Positions 52,646 through 62,409 are shown, counted from the stretch's first letter. The stretch is DNA of 64,000 nt from an uncultured Lachnospiraceae bacterium (GCA_949840805.1 CATKXR010000001.1:104735-168734), one strand, 5' to 3'. Notes: generated by a model not told the origin, from the letters alone. Program-made: numbers and translations.

Positions 52646-53779
52646 CTATTTTTCCAGCTTGATCTGGTTGGACACGCTGAGGACCATCCCCATCTCGATC
52701 ATCAAAAACAGCACGGATGTACCCCCATAGCTGATAAAAGGAAGCGTAATGCCTGTGTTGGGGATGGTGTTCGTAACCACTGCAATATTTAAGATCACCT
52801 GGATCGCAATGTGTCCCATGACCCCAACCACCAAAAGGGCACCGAACAGATCCGGCGCGTTGGAGGCGATCAGCATAAACCGGTAGATCAAAAACAGAAA
52901 AACCAATATAACCGAAACGGCGCCGAACAGCCCCAGTTCCTCGCAAATAATGGCAAAAATATAGTCGTTCTGCGCCTCAGGCACAAATCCCATCTTCTGG
53001 ATACTCTCTCCAAGGCCCTTTCCCACCAGGCCTCCGGAACCGATGGCATACAGCCCCTGCAGCACCTGGAACCCTCCGTCCATGGGATAGGCTTCCGGAT
53101 CCAGCCATACATAGATTCGCTCAAGCTGATAGGGCTTAAGAAGCTTCATCACTTCCAGGGCTTTGGCCAACGGTCCTGCTATCGCCACTGCCAGCGCCGC
53201 CAGAAAGCCGCAGGCAAAAAACGGCCACTTTTTCTTACATGCCACAAACAGCATGAAAAAAGCGATTCCCACAATAATAATCCCGGAGCTTAAGTTGTTT
53301 GCCGCCACAAGCCCTGCTATGGGCAGAGTAAGAAGTACCACCAGGCCCACGGCGCGGAGGGAGTTGATCTTCTTCCCCATCTGGGTGATCACTGCTGCCA
53401 GAAGCACAATCAGCACGATCTTGACAAACTCTGTGGGCTGGAACGTGATCCCTCCCACATTCAGCCACCGCCGGCTTCCGTGGGAATCCTTCCCCATGAA
53501 TGCCACCGCGATCATCAGCACATAGGAAAACCCGTAGGCAAGCAGCGCAAACCGGGCGTACCAGTGATAATCCAGCTTTGAGATCATGAGGGCAATCAAA
53601 AGCCCGCCCATGGCGATCTTAAACTGCCTCATCATGTAATAGGAAGCATCGCCATACTGAAGCTGTGCCGTATAAGAACTGGCGCTGTAGATCATCACAA
53701 GGCCGAACGCCATCAAAAATATGACCGCGAACAGCAGGCTGTAGTCATAAAACCGCTTGGGCTTGTTACCTTTTGCCAG
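52646..53779 (-). CDS. ftsW: FtsW/SpoVE-like SEDS glycosyltransferase, probable CTG start
   Basis: SEDS-family membrane protein that polymerises lipid II with its cognate PBP. Ten-helix pattern; signature KDSHGSRRWLNVGGITFQPTE and FPEAQNDYIFAIICEELGL-type block (VPEAQNDYIFAIICEELGLFG). No ATG precedes the first helix in frame. AGGAGGGG with a 6-base spacer precedes a CTG codon at 53779, giving LAKGNKPKRFYDYSLLFAVI, which restores a whole first helix and an expected cytoplasmic tail; the protein is then 377 residues. The first ATG (in MAFGLVMIYS) or the TTG before it would remove half of helix 1. No separate SpoVE gene is in the window. Confidence 0.9.
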   Translation of the reverse strand: MAKGNKPKRFYDYSLLFAVIFLMAFGLVMIYSASSYTAQLQYGDASYYMMRQFKIAMGGLLIALMISKLDYHWYARFALLAYGFSYVLMIAVAFMGKDSHGSRRWLNVGGITFQPTEFVKIVLIVLLAAVITQMGKKINSLRAVGLVVLLTLPIAGLVAANNLSSGIIIVGIAFFMLFVACKKKWPFFACGFLAALAVAIAGPLAKALEVMKLLKPYQLERIYVWLDPEAYPMDGGFQVLQGLYAIGSGGLVGKGLGESIQKMGFVPEAQNDYIFAIICEELGLFGAVSVILVFLFLIYRFMLIASNAPDLFGALLVVGVMGHIAIQVILNIAVVTNTIPNTGITLPFISYGGTSVLFLMIEMGMVLSVSNQIKLEK

Positions 53780-53821
53780 ATGCCTCCCCTCCTCTCCTGA
53801 TGACGTAAAGGCTGCAACGGC

Positions 53822-55177
53822 TTACAGATTTCTCACGCATTCCTTAAAAATCCGTCCTCTCTGCTCATAATTTTCAAACATTCCCCAGCTTGCGCAGGCA
53901 GGGGAAAGCAGCACATTGTCCCCTGAATCCGCATAGGCCGCACACACATGGACCGCTTCCTCCATATCCTCCGCGTACATGATCTCATTAAAACCGTGGG
54001 CCCTGGCACACTCCGCGATCTTATCCCTGGTCTGACCGATCAGTACCAGGTACTTGACCTTCCCGGCAAACTCGTTGATCCAGTCGTCGTACTCGCTGTA
54101 CTTGTCATAGCCGCCCGCAATCAGCACGGTGGGACCCGGCATGGCCCGAATGGCCTGGATGGCCGCGTCCGGGTTGGTCCCCTTGGAATCATTATAGTAT
54201 TTCACGCCCGCGCGCTCTAAGACAAACTCAATCCTGTGTTCCACTGCCTTGAACTCCCGGATCACCCGGCCGATCACATCCAGAGGGACTCCCATGCGGA
54301 TGGCAATCGCCGCCGCCGCCATAACGTTCTCATAATTATGCCTGCCCAAAAGCTGCATATCCCGCACATCCACCACGGCTTCCTTTGCTCCCCCGTGGGC
54401 ATAGATAATCTGGTTCCCGTCCAGGTACAGCCCTTCTTTCAGGGGACGCCTGCTGCTGAAAAAGACCACCCTGGGTTTTATGCCTCCGTTCTCACCGAAT
54501 TCCCTAAGCACAATATCTTCATAATTCAGCACAATACAATCCTGCTCCGTCTGGTTGGCGGCGATGCGTTCCTTGATTTCTATGTAATTTTCCATGGTCC
54601 CATGACGGTTTAAGTGATCCGGGGTGATATTTAAGATAGCGCTGATATTGGGATGGTAATCCATGATCGTCTCCAACTGGAAGCTGGAAACCTCCGCCAC
54701 GGTCACAGACTTATCCGTAGTGGCAAGGGCGGTCTCCGTACAGGGAATCCCAATATTGCCTACCACAAAGACTTCCTCAAACCAGGCCTTTAAAATAGCG
54801 CCTGTGAGAGCCGTGGTAGTAGTCTTGCCGTTGGTCCCGGTAATCGCCGCCAGTTTTCCTTTAGACACGTGGTAGGCAAGCTGGACCTCGCCCCATATGG
54901 GGACTTTGGCTTCATCCAGCACCGCCACAAACGGAGCGTCCAGAGAAATCCCCGGGCTGATGATGGCAAGCTCCACTCCTACAAGCCCCGGCCGGGAAAG
55001 CTCTCCCAGCAGGATATTGATCCTTGCATCCTTATCAAACAGCGCCCTCAGCTTGTCACGGGACAGTTTTTGATTGCTGTCATAGAGAACTACCTCTCCG
55101 CCCAGTGTCAGAAGAAGCCTGGCCGCGGCAATGCCGCTTTTGCCTGCTCCCGCTACCAGTACTTTTTGGTCATTCAT
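53822..55177 (-). CDS. murD: MurD: UDP-MurNAc-L-alanine:D-glutamate ligase
   Basis: 451 residues from the ATG at 55177 with AGGAGG upstream. N-terminal Rossmann fold KVLVAGAGKSGIAAARLLL, ATP site AITGTNGKTTTTALTG (~112-127), middle domain ILNITPDHLNRHG, C-terminal YNDSKGTNPDAAIQAI. It adds D-Glu to the muropeptide precursor in the cytoplasm. murE, murF, murG and murB are not present in this cluster. Confidence 0.97.
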   Translation of the reverse strand: MNDQKVLVAGAGKSGIAAARLLLTLGGEVVLYDSNQKLSRDKLRALFDKDARINILLGELSRPGLVGVELAIISPGISLDAPFVAVLDEAKVPIWGEVQLAYHVSKGKLAAITGTNGKTTTTALTGAILKAWFEEVFVVGNIGIPCTETALATTDKSVTVAEVSSFQLETIMDYHPNISAILNITPDHLNRHGTMENYIEIKERIAANQTEQDCIVLNYEDIVLREFGENGGIKPRVVFFSSRRPLKEGLYLDGNQIIYAHGGAKEAVVDVRDMQLLGRHNYENVMAAAAIAIRMGVPLDVIGRVIREFKAVEHRIEFVLERAGVKYYNDSKGTNPDAAIQAIRAMPGPTVLIAGGYDKYSEYDDWINEFAGKVKYLVLIGQTRDKIAECARAHGFNEIMYAEDMEEAVHVCAAYADSGDNVLLSPACASWGMFENYEQRGRIFKECVRNL

Positions 55178-55251
55178 ACATTTATCCTCCTCATGCCGCA
55201 AACCATACGGCTTCAGTTTATCCTCTCCTTATCCCTCCTGCCTGCAAAATG

Positions 55252-56220
55252 CTACAGCCCTAAGTACGCCACCAGGCAGAGGATCGCCGTGACAATGGAA
55301 AATACCGCCACCACCCGTGTCTCCGACCATCCGCAGAGTTCAAAATGATGGTGGATGGGGGCCATCTTAAATATCCTCTTTCCCCCCGTCATCTTAAAGT
55401 ACCCTACCTGTAAAATCACGGAGAGCACCTCCACCAGATAAATCATCCCTATTATCGGAATAAAAAAGGACATGTTCATCATCAGAGCGGCGGACGCCAC
55501 AAAACCTCCTAAGGCAAGGGAACCTGTATCTCCCATAAATACCCGGGCCGGATACACATTGAACAGCAGAAATCCCAGAAGGCTTCCCACCACCGCGCCG
55601 GTAATGGGGCTGATGCCGCTGTCTTCCCCGATCGCCACAATGGTGAGGAACGTGGCAACCAGTATGGTGACGCTGGTACAAAGCCCATCCAGTCCATCGG
55701 TAAAATTCACCCCGTTGTCCGTCCCCAGGACCACGCAAAACACAAAAGGTACATACAGAACGCCCATATTCAGTAAAAATCCGTTCCCGAAACCGCCCGT
55801 AAAGGGAATCAGCTCCTGCGGACCTGTCTCCCCGGAATTCATCAGGTAGTAGACAAACACTCCTGTAATCACGATCTGGCCTGCCAGCTTCTGTTTCGGA
55901 TTTAAGCCTTCCGACCGTTTCATCACGATCTTGATATAATCATCCAGAAAACCGATAATCCCGAAACCGGCAGTGACAAACAGCACCGGGATGATCTTTG
56001 GATAACTCCGGATATAGAATAATGAAGTGATAATAATGCTGGTCAGGATCACCAGGCCGCCCATCGTAGGCGTGCCCTGCTTCTTTAAATGTGCCTGCGG
56101 CCCATCAGAGCGGACCTGCTGCCCGAATTTCAGCTTATGGAGAAACGGAATTACGATCGGGCAGAGTATCGCGCTGATGGCAAAAGCAATAATAATCGCT
56201 AGTATGGTCTCATTAATCAT
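55252..56220 (-). CDS. mraY: MraY: phospho-MurNAc-pentapeptide translocase
   Basis: Makes lipid I on the cytoplasmic membrane side. 322 residues, ten helices; RSDGPQAHLKKQGTPTMGGL, FLDDYIKIVMKRSEGLNPKQK (first Asp pair) and VNFTDGLDGLCTSVT (catalytic Asp) and MAPIHHHFELCGWSETRVV (His motif) are all visible. Follows spoVD as in B. subtilis, except that murE is missing between them. Confidence 0.97.
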   Translation of the reverse strand: MINETILAIIIAFAISAILCPIVIPFLHKLKFGQQVRSDGPQAHLKKQGTPTMGGLVILTSIIITSLFYIRSYPKIIPVLFVTAGFGIIGFLDDYIKIVMKRSEGLNPKQKLAGQIVITGVFVYYLMNSGETGPQELIPFTGGFGNGFLLNMGVLYVPFVFCVVLGTDNGVNFTDGLDGLCTSVTILVATFLTIVAIGEDSGISPITGAVVGSLLGFLLFNVYPARVFMGDTGSLALGGFVASAALMMNMSFFIPIIGMIYLVEVLSVILQVGYFKMTGGKRIFKMAPIHHHFELCGWSETRVVAVFSIVTAILCLVAYLGL

Positions 56221-56320
56221 TTTGCACCCCTATTTATTATGTATCCTTTGTTGCTGCCCGGCATCAGCCGGCTTTTCTTTTCATACCCAATAGTATACGT
56301 CTTTTTCATGGAATAATCAA

Positions 56321-58054
56321 CTACTGATTCAAATCACTTTCGATTCCCAAATACGGTAAAATATTCTTAAATATATCGGCGATCACCGGGGCGGCAATGG
56401 TTCCTCCGTAATAAATCCCCTGAGGCTCGTCGATGGTGATCAGGGCGATGACCTGAGGGTCATCTGCAGGAGCAAAGCCCACAAAGGAAGAAATATAGCG
56501 TTTCAGGCTTCTGGGGAGCTTTTCTGACGTGGCGGTCTTGCCTCCGATCCGAAAACCTGCCACAGCCGCCTTCTTTCCGCTTCCCTCCGCCACAACCTGC
56601 TCTAAAATAAAGCGCATGGTCCGGCTTGTTTCTTCTGATACGATATGTTCCTTTACCGGATAGGAAAAACGGTGTATCTTTGTCCCGTCCCCGCTTACGG
56701 CCTCCACCCCGAAATGGGGCGTGACCCGGTTTCCTCCATTGACGATGGAAGCCGCCGTTGTGATCAACTGGATCGGCGTAATCTGGAAAGACTGCCCGAA
56801 AGACACGGTGGCCAGCTCCACCAGCCCCATATTTTCCTTTTTGTGCATAATGGTCCCGGCCTCGCCTGGAAGGTCGATCCCCGTCTTTTCCTTTAATCCG
56901 AACTGTTCAAAATACTTGTAATAATTGTCCACCCCCAGCCTTTGCCCCACATCGATAAAGACAGGGTTGCAGGAGTTCATGGCACCCTGTAAAAACGTCT
57001 CCCCTCCATGGCCTCCCACTTTATGGCATCGGATTTTCCGGTCCTCCACAATCCTGAAACCAGGGCAGGAAAATCTGTCCTCCAGAGACACCGCCCCCGC
57101 CTCAAGCCCGGCGGCAGCCGTAATGATCTTAAACGTAGAGCCTGGTTCGTAGGTGTCATTAATATTAAAATTCCTCCACATCTGATTCAGAAGATTCTGT
57201 TTTTCCGCGGAAGAGACGTCTTCCGGCATTTCCCGGTTATAAGTGAAAGGCTCGTTCAAATTAAATTCCGGCACATTGGCCATGGCCATAATTTCCCCGT
57301 TTTTCGGGTTCATTACAATGACCGACACCTGCTTTGCGCCCTTTTTTTCCATGGTTTCGTAAGCTGCCTGTTCTGCGTACTGCTGAATATTCACATCAAG
57401 GCTGATATGCAGGTCATTTCCTGCCACAGGTTCAATCCGGTCCTCAAAGGTATTCTCGATCTCCACGCCCTTTGCATCCGTCATGGTCAGGATCATTCCG
57501 TTTATTCCCTTTAAATATTCTTCATACACAACTTCCAGCCCCACAATTCCCTGGTTATCTCCTCCCGTAAAGCCTAAGACCTTGGATGCCAGGCTGTCAA
57601 AAGGGTAATACCGTTTATAATCCTCATCCACCTTTACCCCTTCCAGATGATAATTCCGGATCCTGTCCCCGGTTTCCTTATCCACGTTGGTGCGGATAAT
57701 CTCCCTGGAGCTGCGCTTTTCCACCTTTTTGCGGACCCCTTCTTCCTCCAGTCCCAGCTCCCGGCATAACGTGCCGATTACTTTTTCCCGGTCCTCTACC
57801 TGATTATAGATCACAGAGATGGTACATACGGTCCGGTTGGTGGCAATCACCACCCCGTTGGCGTCTAATATCCTCCCCCTGGCCGCCTTGATGGCCCTCT
57901 CCCTCTCATGCAGGTCCTCTGCCATCTGGCTGTAATGTTCGGAACAGCACAGCATCAGATATCCCAGACGTCCTATCAGCCCGGCCATGGCTGCAAGGAT
58001 CAGAAAGCACAAAAGCGTCACCTTTTTGCGATGCTGGGTCTGGTTTGATCCCAT
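56321..58054 (-). CDS. SpoVD-like class B penicillin-binding protein, KTA instead of KTG
   Basis: 577 residues from the ATG at 58054 (GGAGG upstream). One N-terminal membrane helix, PBP dimer domain, and transpeptidase with SxxK at Ser306-Lys309 (EPGSTFK), SCN at 361-363 and KTA at 506-508 (GGKTATSEK) where most PBPs have KTG. It lacks PASTA repeats. Position between ftsI and mraY matches B. subtilis spoVD, which works in spore cortex synthesis. A strong terminator separates it from ftsI, so separate control is likely. Confidence 0.85.
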   Translation of the reverse strand: MGSNQTQHRKKVTLLCFLILAAMAGLIGRLGYLMLCCSEHYSQMAEDLHERERAIKAARGRILDANGVVIATNRTVCTISVIYNQVEDREKVIGTLCRELGLEEEGVRKKVEKRSSREIIRTNVDKETGDRIRNYHLEGVKVDEDYKRYYPFDSLASKVLGFTGGDNQGIVGLEVVYEEYLKGINGMILTMTDAKGVEIENTFEDRIEPVAGNDLHISLDVNIQQYAEQAAYETMEKKGAKQVSVIVMNPKNGEIMAMANVPEFNLNEPFTYNREMPEDVSSAEKQNLLNQMWRNFNINDTYEPGSTFKIITAAAGLEAGAVSLEDRFSCPGFRIVEDRKIRCHKVGGHGGETFLQGAMNSCNPVFIDVGQRLGVDNYYKYFEQFGLKEKTGIDLPGEAGTIMHKKENMGLVELATVSFGQSFQITPIQLITTAASIVNGGNRVTPHFGVEAVSGDGTKIHRFSYPVKEHIVSEETSRTMRFILEQVVAEGSGKKAAVAGFRIGGKTATSEKLPRSLKRYISSFVGFAPADDPQVIALITIDEPQGIYYGGTIAAPVIADIFKNILPYLGIESDLNQ

Positions 58055-58113
58055 GGAACCCTCCAAAGCCTGCGTATTATTACAATATATGAGACAAAGC
58101 CCGGATTAGAACA

Positions 58114-58142
58114 AAAACGGGGAGCCGGCATCCCGGCTCCCC
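58114..58142 (-). terminator. rho-independent terminator between ftsI and spoVD
   Basis: Minus strand GGGGAGCCGG / CCGGCTCCCC (10 bp perfect, GATG loop) followed by GTTTTTG. It lies ~45 bases after ftsI and splits the dcw cluster. Confidence 0.9.
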
Positions 58143-58188
58143 TGTTTTACAGCCTGTATCTTTTTGGCCCTGCCCGGCCGGCCAATAA

Positions 58189-60420
58189 CTATCCGGAAGT
58201 TTCCGTTTCTCCCCCGGCGCCGTCCCCGCTGCTTTCCGGGACGCTCTCCGTTTCCTGGGGCTGCTCATCTTCTCCGTCCTTTTCCATAGCTCCCTGGGGA
58301 AGCTGTGCCGGCACTCCTTCTGAAGAGCCGGGATCCACATACTCGTCCGTCTCGTACACCTTTGTCTCCGCCTCTGTCTCTTCCGTAGCCGGGGAACCCG
58401 CGCCGGGATCCGTGATCCCTTCCCTCTCCGGCAGTCCTTGTCCTCCGTCCTCCGGAGAAACCTCCGGATCCGTCTCCGGGAAAATGTTAAGATACGGCAG
58501 GATCTCTGTCATGATCTTCTGGAATATCCCGCTGGCATAAGTGCTGTGAGGCTGGTCTTCCACGTGAGGAGTGTCGACGATCACATAGACTAATACCTGC
58601 GGGTCACTGGCAGGGGCAAAACCGCAGAAGGAGACCAGGTAATTTTTTTTGTCGCGAGGATACTTTTCTGCCGTTCCTGTCTTTCCCCCGATCTCATATC
58701 CTTCTACTGCCGCGGCCTTGCCGGTTCCCTCCGACACCGTGCGGAACAAAGCTTCCCTTATAAATCTGGCCGTGTTTTCGGAAACCGTCTCCCGCACCAG
58801 CTTCGGCTCCACCCGCTTTACCACGGCCCCCTGTTCGTTCAGGATCTGACGCACCACATGGGGTTCATAGTAAGAACCGCCGTTGATCACCGAGCAATAA
58901 GCCGCCGCCATCTGGATCATCGTGCAGTTGTAATTCTGTCCGAAAGAGTTGGTCGCAAGAGAAGAAGCATTCATATTTTCCTCATCATATACCAGGGTCT
59001 TGGTATCCGCCTCACCTGGCAGGTCGATGCCGGTCCTCGACCCGAAGCCGAACATTTTCTGGTATTTGCTGAAACGTCCCTTTCCTGTCATGGCCGCAAT
59101 CTGCATCATACAGTCGTTGCACGACTGCATAAGAGACTCCGTGACAGTCAGATTGCCATGCCCGATCGTCTTGACACAGGCGATCTTCCATCCTCCCACT
59201 TCCTGGTATCCATCGCAGAAAAAGGATTCCGTGCCGTTAATGACACCTTCCTCCATGGCCGCTGCCACCGTGAAAATCTTCTGGGGGGAACCCGGTTCAT
59301 AAGTATCGCTGACACAGTAATTCCTCCAGATCTGGTTCCAGGCCACCTGGTATCCAAAAGAGCGGATCTCCTCTTCGGAAAAATGCTCCGTTACCTGTTC
59401 TATGGTAATCGGCGTTTCCTCTTTGTTTCTCCGGTTGTAAGTATCTCTGGCCTCTTTCAAACCAAAATCCCATATTTCCGACTGGGTATAGCGTCCTTTT
59501 AAATCCCTTGGGTCGTTTAAGTCAAAGGTCTGGTCGCTTGCCATGGCAAGGACCTCGCCGTTGTTGGGATTCATCACGATGACGCCCACCCGGTCTGATC
59601 CGGTCTCTTCCTGCCACTGCCGGATATTTTTTTCCACAATATCCTGAATCTTCAAATCGATGGTGGATACCACCGTATTGCCATTGGTGGCGGATTTGAT
59701 CACCCTCTCTAAATTGGAATCATCATTCAGGTATCCGTACTCCCGCCCGTTGATGCCGATCAGGGAATCATTATAGGAGCGTTCGATGCCAATGGCCCCG
59801 TCCATGCCGTCGCCGTTTACAAAACCGATCACACTGCACCCCAGGGAATTATACGGGTAGATCCGTTTGTATTCTTCCTCGAACCATACCCCCCTTACCC
59901 TTGCCTTGGAACCGGCGGCGGCATTTTTTTCGTTGGTCTCTTTTTTCAATACTTCAAATGTATTTTTCTGTTCATAGGAAAGCTGCCTCTCATACCGGAT
60001 ATACTGTTTGGAAGAATTCCCCCGGATCAGCTCCCGGATCGTGCCGGCGTCATATCCGAACACGTTTACAATGGCTGACACAGAGGCCTCCAGGCAATTT
60101 TCCTCGTCCGACATGATCTGCCTGGGATCCAGGATCAGATTATACACTTTTTCCGTAGTAGCAAGATAAGTCCCGTTCCGGTCTACAATATCCCCCCGCC
60201 TGTAGGGAATCGGACGGCTCTCATAATTCTGCTGCGACAGCACGATCTGGTTGTAGTTGTCCTGATTCTCCTGGATAATACTGTAAAGAACGTATATTAA
60301 TGAAAACAAAGCCAGCGTAATCACGATAACCGCAATCGCCAGCTTCTTCTGCATGTCTTTGGTAAACATGCGTCTCTTTTCGGGTTTCCCACCTGGATTA
60401 TTGTGTCGGGATGTCCTCAT
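58189..60420 (-). CDS. ftsI: FtsI/PBP2B-like division transpeptidase
   Basis: 743 residues. One membrane helix (~26-49), dimerisation domain, transpeptidase with Ser378-Lys381 (EPGSPQK), SCN 433-435 and KTG 580-582 (GGKTGTAEK). The C-terminal ~93 residues form an acidic Glu/Thr/Ser/Pro-rich tail instead of PASTA domains. Gene order rsmH-ftsL-ftsI identifies it as the division PBP. Its start overlaps the end of ftsL by 23 bases. Confidence 0.92.
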   Translation of the reverse strand: MRTSRHNNPGGKPEKRRMFTKDMQKKLAIAVIVITLALFSLIYVLYSIIQENQDNYNQIVLSQQNYESRPIPYRRGDIVDRNGTYLATTEKVYNLILDPRQIMSDEENCLEASVSAIVNVFGYDAGTIRELIRGNSSKQYIRYERQLSYEQKNTFEVLKKETNEKNAAAGSKARVRGVWFEEEYKRIYPYNSLGCSVIGFVNGDGMDGAIGIERSYNDSLIGINGREYGYLNDDSNLERVIKSATNGNTVVSTIDLKIQDIVEKNIRQWQEETGSDRVGVIVMNPNNGEVLAMASDQTFDLNDPRDLKGRYTQSEIWDFGLKEARDTYNRRNKEETPITIEQVTEHFSEEEIRSFGYQVAWNQIWRNYCVSDTYEPGSPQKIFTVAAAMEEGVINGTESFFCDGYQEVGGWKIACVKTIGHGNLTVTESLMQSCNDCMMQIAAMTGKGRFSKYQKMFGFGSRTGIDLPGEADTKTLVYDEENMNASSLATNSFGQNYNCTMIQMAAAYCSVINGGSYYEPHVVRQILNEQGAVVKRVEPKLVRETVSENTARFIREALFRTVSEGTGKAAAVEGYEIGGKTGTAEKYPRDKKNYLVSFCGFAPASDPQVLVYVIVDTPHVEDQPHSTYASGIFQKIMTEILPYLNIFPETDPEVSPEDGGQGLPEREGITDPGAGSPATEETEAETKVYETDEYVDPGSSEGVPAQLPQGAMEKDGEDEQPQETESVPESSGDGAGGETETSG

Positions 60421-60877
60421 CTTGTCTTACATACTCACTTTCCGTCTTATCATATAAAAGCACCTGGTCCCGGTTGGCATATACCATACCTAATTCCTCT
60501 GTAGCAACCTTATAAATATAATCCAGGTCGATACTGGTGTTAATCCTGGTCTCTGTGGCATCGTTTTCTGCTTTTAACAGTTCTACATTCTTCTCCAGCC
60601 TTTCAATATTGTCAAGCCTGGCCGAGATCGTGGACTGGATCTGCAGATAATTGACGCAGATCACAAGAACGCAAAACGACGCCACGGTCAGCAGAAGCAC
60701 ATAAGGAAAATTCATATGGAGCGCTTTTTCCTGATTCCGCCAGACCGTGTAGCTTACCACCCTGCGGCGGACCGGCTTCTGCCTGTGCTTCTTTTCTTCC
60801 CTTACCGGTTCCACCACTCTTGCCGTATTCCCGTATATGTATTCCTGACGTACTGGTGATTTCCCTCTTGCAGCCAT
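60398..60877 (-). CDS. ftsL: FtsL-like divisome protein
   Basis: 159 residues from the ATG at 60877 (AAAGGAGG upstream). A long basic cytoplasmic N-terminus, one membrane helix (YVLLLTVASFCVLVICVNYL), then a coiled coil (RLDNIERLEKNVELLKAEND) and the closing DLDYIYKVATEELGMVYANRDQVLLY. Sequence identity to known FtsL is low as always for this family, so the call rests on layout and place between rsmH and ftsI. Confidence 0.85.
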   Translation of the reverse strand: MAARGKSPVRQEYIYGNTARVVEPVREEKKHRQKPVRRRVVSYTVWRNQEKALHMNFPYVLLLTVASFCVLVICVNYLQIQSTISARLDNIERLEKNVELLKAENDATETRINTSIDLDYIYKVATEELGMVYANRDQVLLYDKTESEYVRQDEDIPTQ

Positions 60878-60895
60878 TTTGGTTCCTCCTTTCAA

Positions 60896-61834
60896 TCAGC
60901 CTGCGCGCTCAAACACCCTCAGCTTGGCGCTTTTTGCCCGTGTGTTTTCTTCCAGTTCCTCACCGGACGGGACCACAGGCTTTCGTGTCACGACCCTGCC
61001 TTTGCTGACCCTGCCGCACACGCATACCGGAAACTCCGGCGGGCATATACAAGGCCTTTCATTCTCCCGGAACCGGTTTTTCACAATCCGGTCTTCCAGG
61101 GAATGGAATGTAATGATGCTCAACCTTCCGCCCGGCTTCAGCCGCGTGATCATGGCGTCGATGGAATGCTCCAGCACCGCAAGTTCCTGGTTCAGTTCAA
61201 TCCGTAAGGCCTGGAAGGTGCGTTTGGCAGGATGGCCTCCCTCCGCCTGGAGTTTCATGGGGATGGACTTTCGGATCACCTCCACCAGCTCCCCCGCTGT
61301 CTCAAAAGGCTTTTTTTCCCTTTCCTGCACGATGTTTTTCGCAATCCGGCGGGCAAACCGTTCCTCCCCGTAATCCCGCAGGATCCGGCACAGCTCATCC
61401 TCCTCGTAAGTATTGAGCAGATCCGCCGCTGTCCGGGAAGCTCTTTGGTCCATGCGCATATCCAGAGGCGCGTCCTTTTCCCGATAGGTGAACCCCCTGT
61501 CCGGCGTGTCCAGCTGATAGGAGGATACTCCCAAATCCAGGTAAATTCCGTCTACCTTCCCGATATTTAAGGAATCCAGCACCGTGTTCATATTTTCGTA
61601 ATTGCTTCTGACAATCGATGCCTTGTCGCCAAAGGCCTCCAGACGTTTTGTGGCGGCTTTAATAGCATCCTCATCCTGGTCTATTCCGACAAGCCTGCCT
61701 TCCCTCAGATACTTCAGAACTTCCGCGGCATGCCCGCCGCCGCCTAAAGTACCGTCCACATAGATGCCGTCCTGCCTGATTTTCAGGCTTTCTATGGTCT
61801 CCCTCAGCAAAACCGATTTATGTTCAAACATCAT
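60896..61834 (-). CDS. rsmH: RsmH: 16S rRNA m4C1402 methyltransferase
   Basis: 312 residues. [16 protein letters not shown]-terminus, SAM site [32 protein letters not shown] and the C-terminal [17 protein letters not shown]. It methylates N4 of C1402 in 16S rRNA. The start overlaps mraZ by 4 bases (ATGA), the conserved mraZ-rsmH arrangement. Confidence 0.97.
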   Translation of the reverse strand: MMFEHKSVLLRETIESLKIRQDGIYVDGTLGGGGHAAEVLKYLREGRLVGIDQDEDAIKAATKRLEAFGDKASIVRSNYENMNTVLDSLNIGKVDGIYLDLGVSSYQLDTPDRGFTYREKDAPLDMRMDQRASRTAADLLNTYEEDELCRILRDYGEERFARRIAKNIVQEREKKPFETAGELVEVIRKSIPMKLQAEGGHPAKRTFQALRIELNQELAVLEHSIDAMITRLKPGGRLSIITFHSLEDRIVKNRFRENERPCICPPEFPVCVCGRVSKGRVVTRKPVVPSGEELEENTRAKSAKLRVFERAG

Positions 61835-62256
61835 ATACCAAGACCTTCCATATTTTCTGCGATCTCTTCCATGTCGTCATATGTATTGGACTCATTCCAG
61901 GCGTCCTTGCTCCATATTTCGATTCTGCTTCCCACTCCTACTAAAACAGCATCCTTATCGATCTTAGCAAACTCCCGCAGCACTGCGGGCAGCAGGATCC
62001 GGCCCTGCTTGTCTACCTCGCAGGTGGTGGCGCCTGCCAGGAAAAACCGGGAAAACTTTCTTGCGTTGGCATTGGTAAGAGGCAGTGCGTGCAGCTTTTC
62101 TTCCAGGGCTTTCCACTCGGTATTCTCATAGACGAACAGACAGCCGTCCAAGCCCTTTGTCACCACAAATTCATCTCCTAACTGCTCCCTGAACTTCGAA
62201 GGTACAATCAGGCGGCCTTTTGCGTCTACCGTATGATTATATTCACCCATGAACAT
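61831..62256 (-). CDS. mraZ: MraZ: DNA-binding regulator of the dcw cluster
   Basis: 141 residues from the ATG at 62256 ([16 protein letters not shown], the standard N-terminus; AGGTGG upstream). The duplicated AbrB-like/SpoVT fold shows two DxxGR motifs: [14 protein letters not shown] and [14 protein letters not shown]. It binds its own promoter region; four predicted boxes are at 62291-62330. Confidence 0.95.
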   Translation of the reverse strand: MFMGEYNHTVDAKGRLIVPSKFREQLGDEFVVTKGLDGCLFVYENTEWKALEEKLHALPLTNANARKFSRFFLAGATTCEVDKQGRILLPAVLREFAKIDKDAVLVGVGSRIEIWSKDAWNESNTYDDMEEIAENMEGLGI

Positions 62257-62290
62257 AGCATCCACCTGCCACCCTATTGATCCACTCTCT

Positions 62291-62330
62291 TACCATTTCC
62301 CACCACTTCCCACCACTTTCCACCACTTGT
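62291..62330 (-). promoter_or_regulatory. four tandem MraZ boxes
   Basis: Four 10-bp repeats of form (minus strand) GGTGGGAAGT, GGTGGAAAGT and variants at an exact 10-base period, like the TGGGA-N5 MraZ operators. They lie just downstream of the -10 box, so binding should block initiation. Confidence 0.8.
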
Positions 62331-62336
62331 AGTTTT

Positions 62337-62365
62337 ATTCTAGTACAAAAGCATGAAAATAGCAA
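62337..62365 (-). promoter_or_regulatory. sigma-A promoter of mraZ-rsmH-ftsL-ftsI
   Basis: Minus strand TTGCTA, 17 bases, TAGAAT, directly upstream of the MraZ boxes and ~80 bases from the mraZ start. Confidence 0.7.
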
Positions 62366-62376
62366 GTTCTTTTTCG

Positions 62377-62409
62377 AAAAAAAAGGCGGCCGACATATCG
62401 TCAGCCGCC
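62377..62409 (-). terminator. rho-independent terminator of lgt-spo0E
   Basis: Minus strand GGCGGCTGAC / GTCGGCCGCC (10 pairs, GATAT loop) then TTTTTTTT. It insulates the mraZ promoter. Confidence 0.93.
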
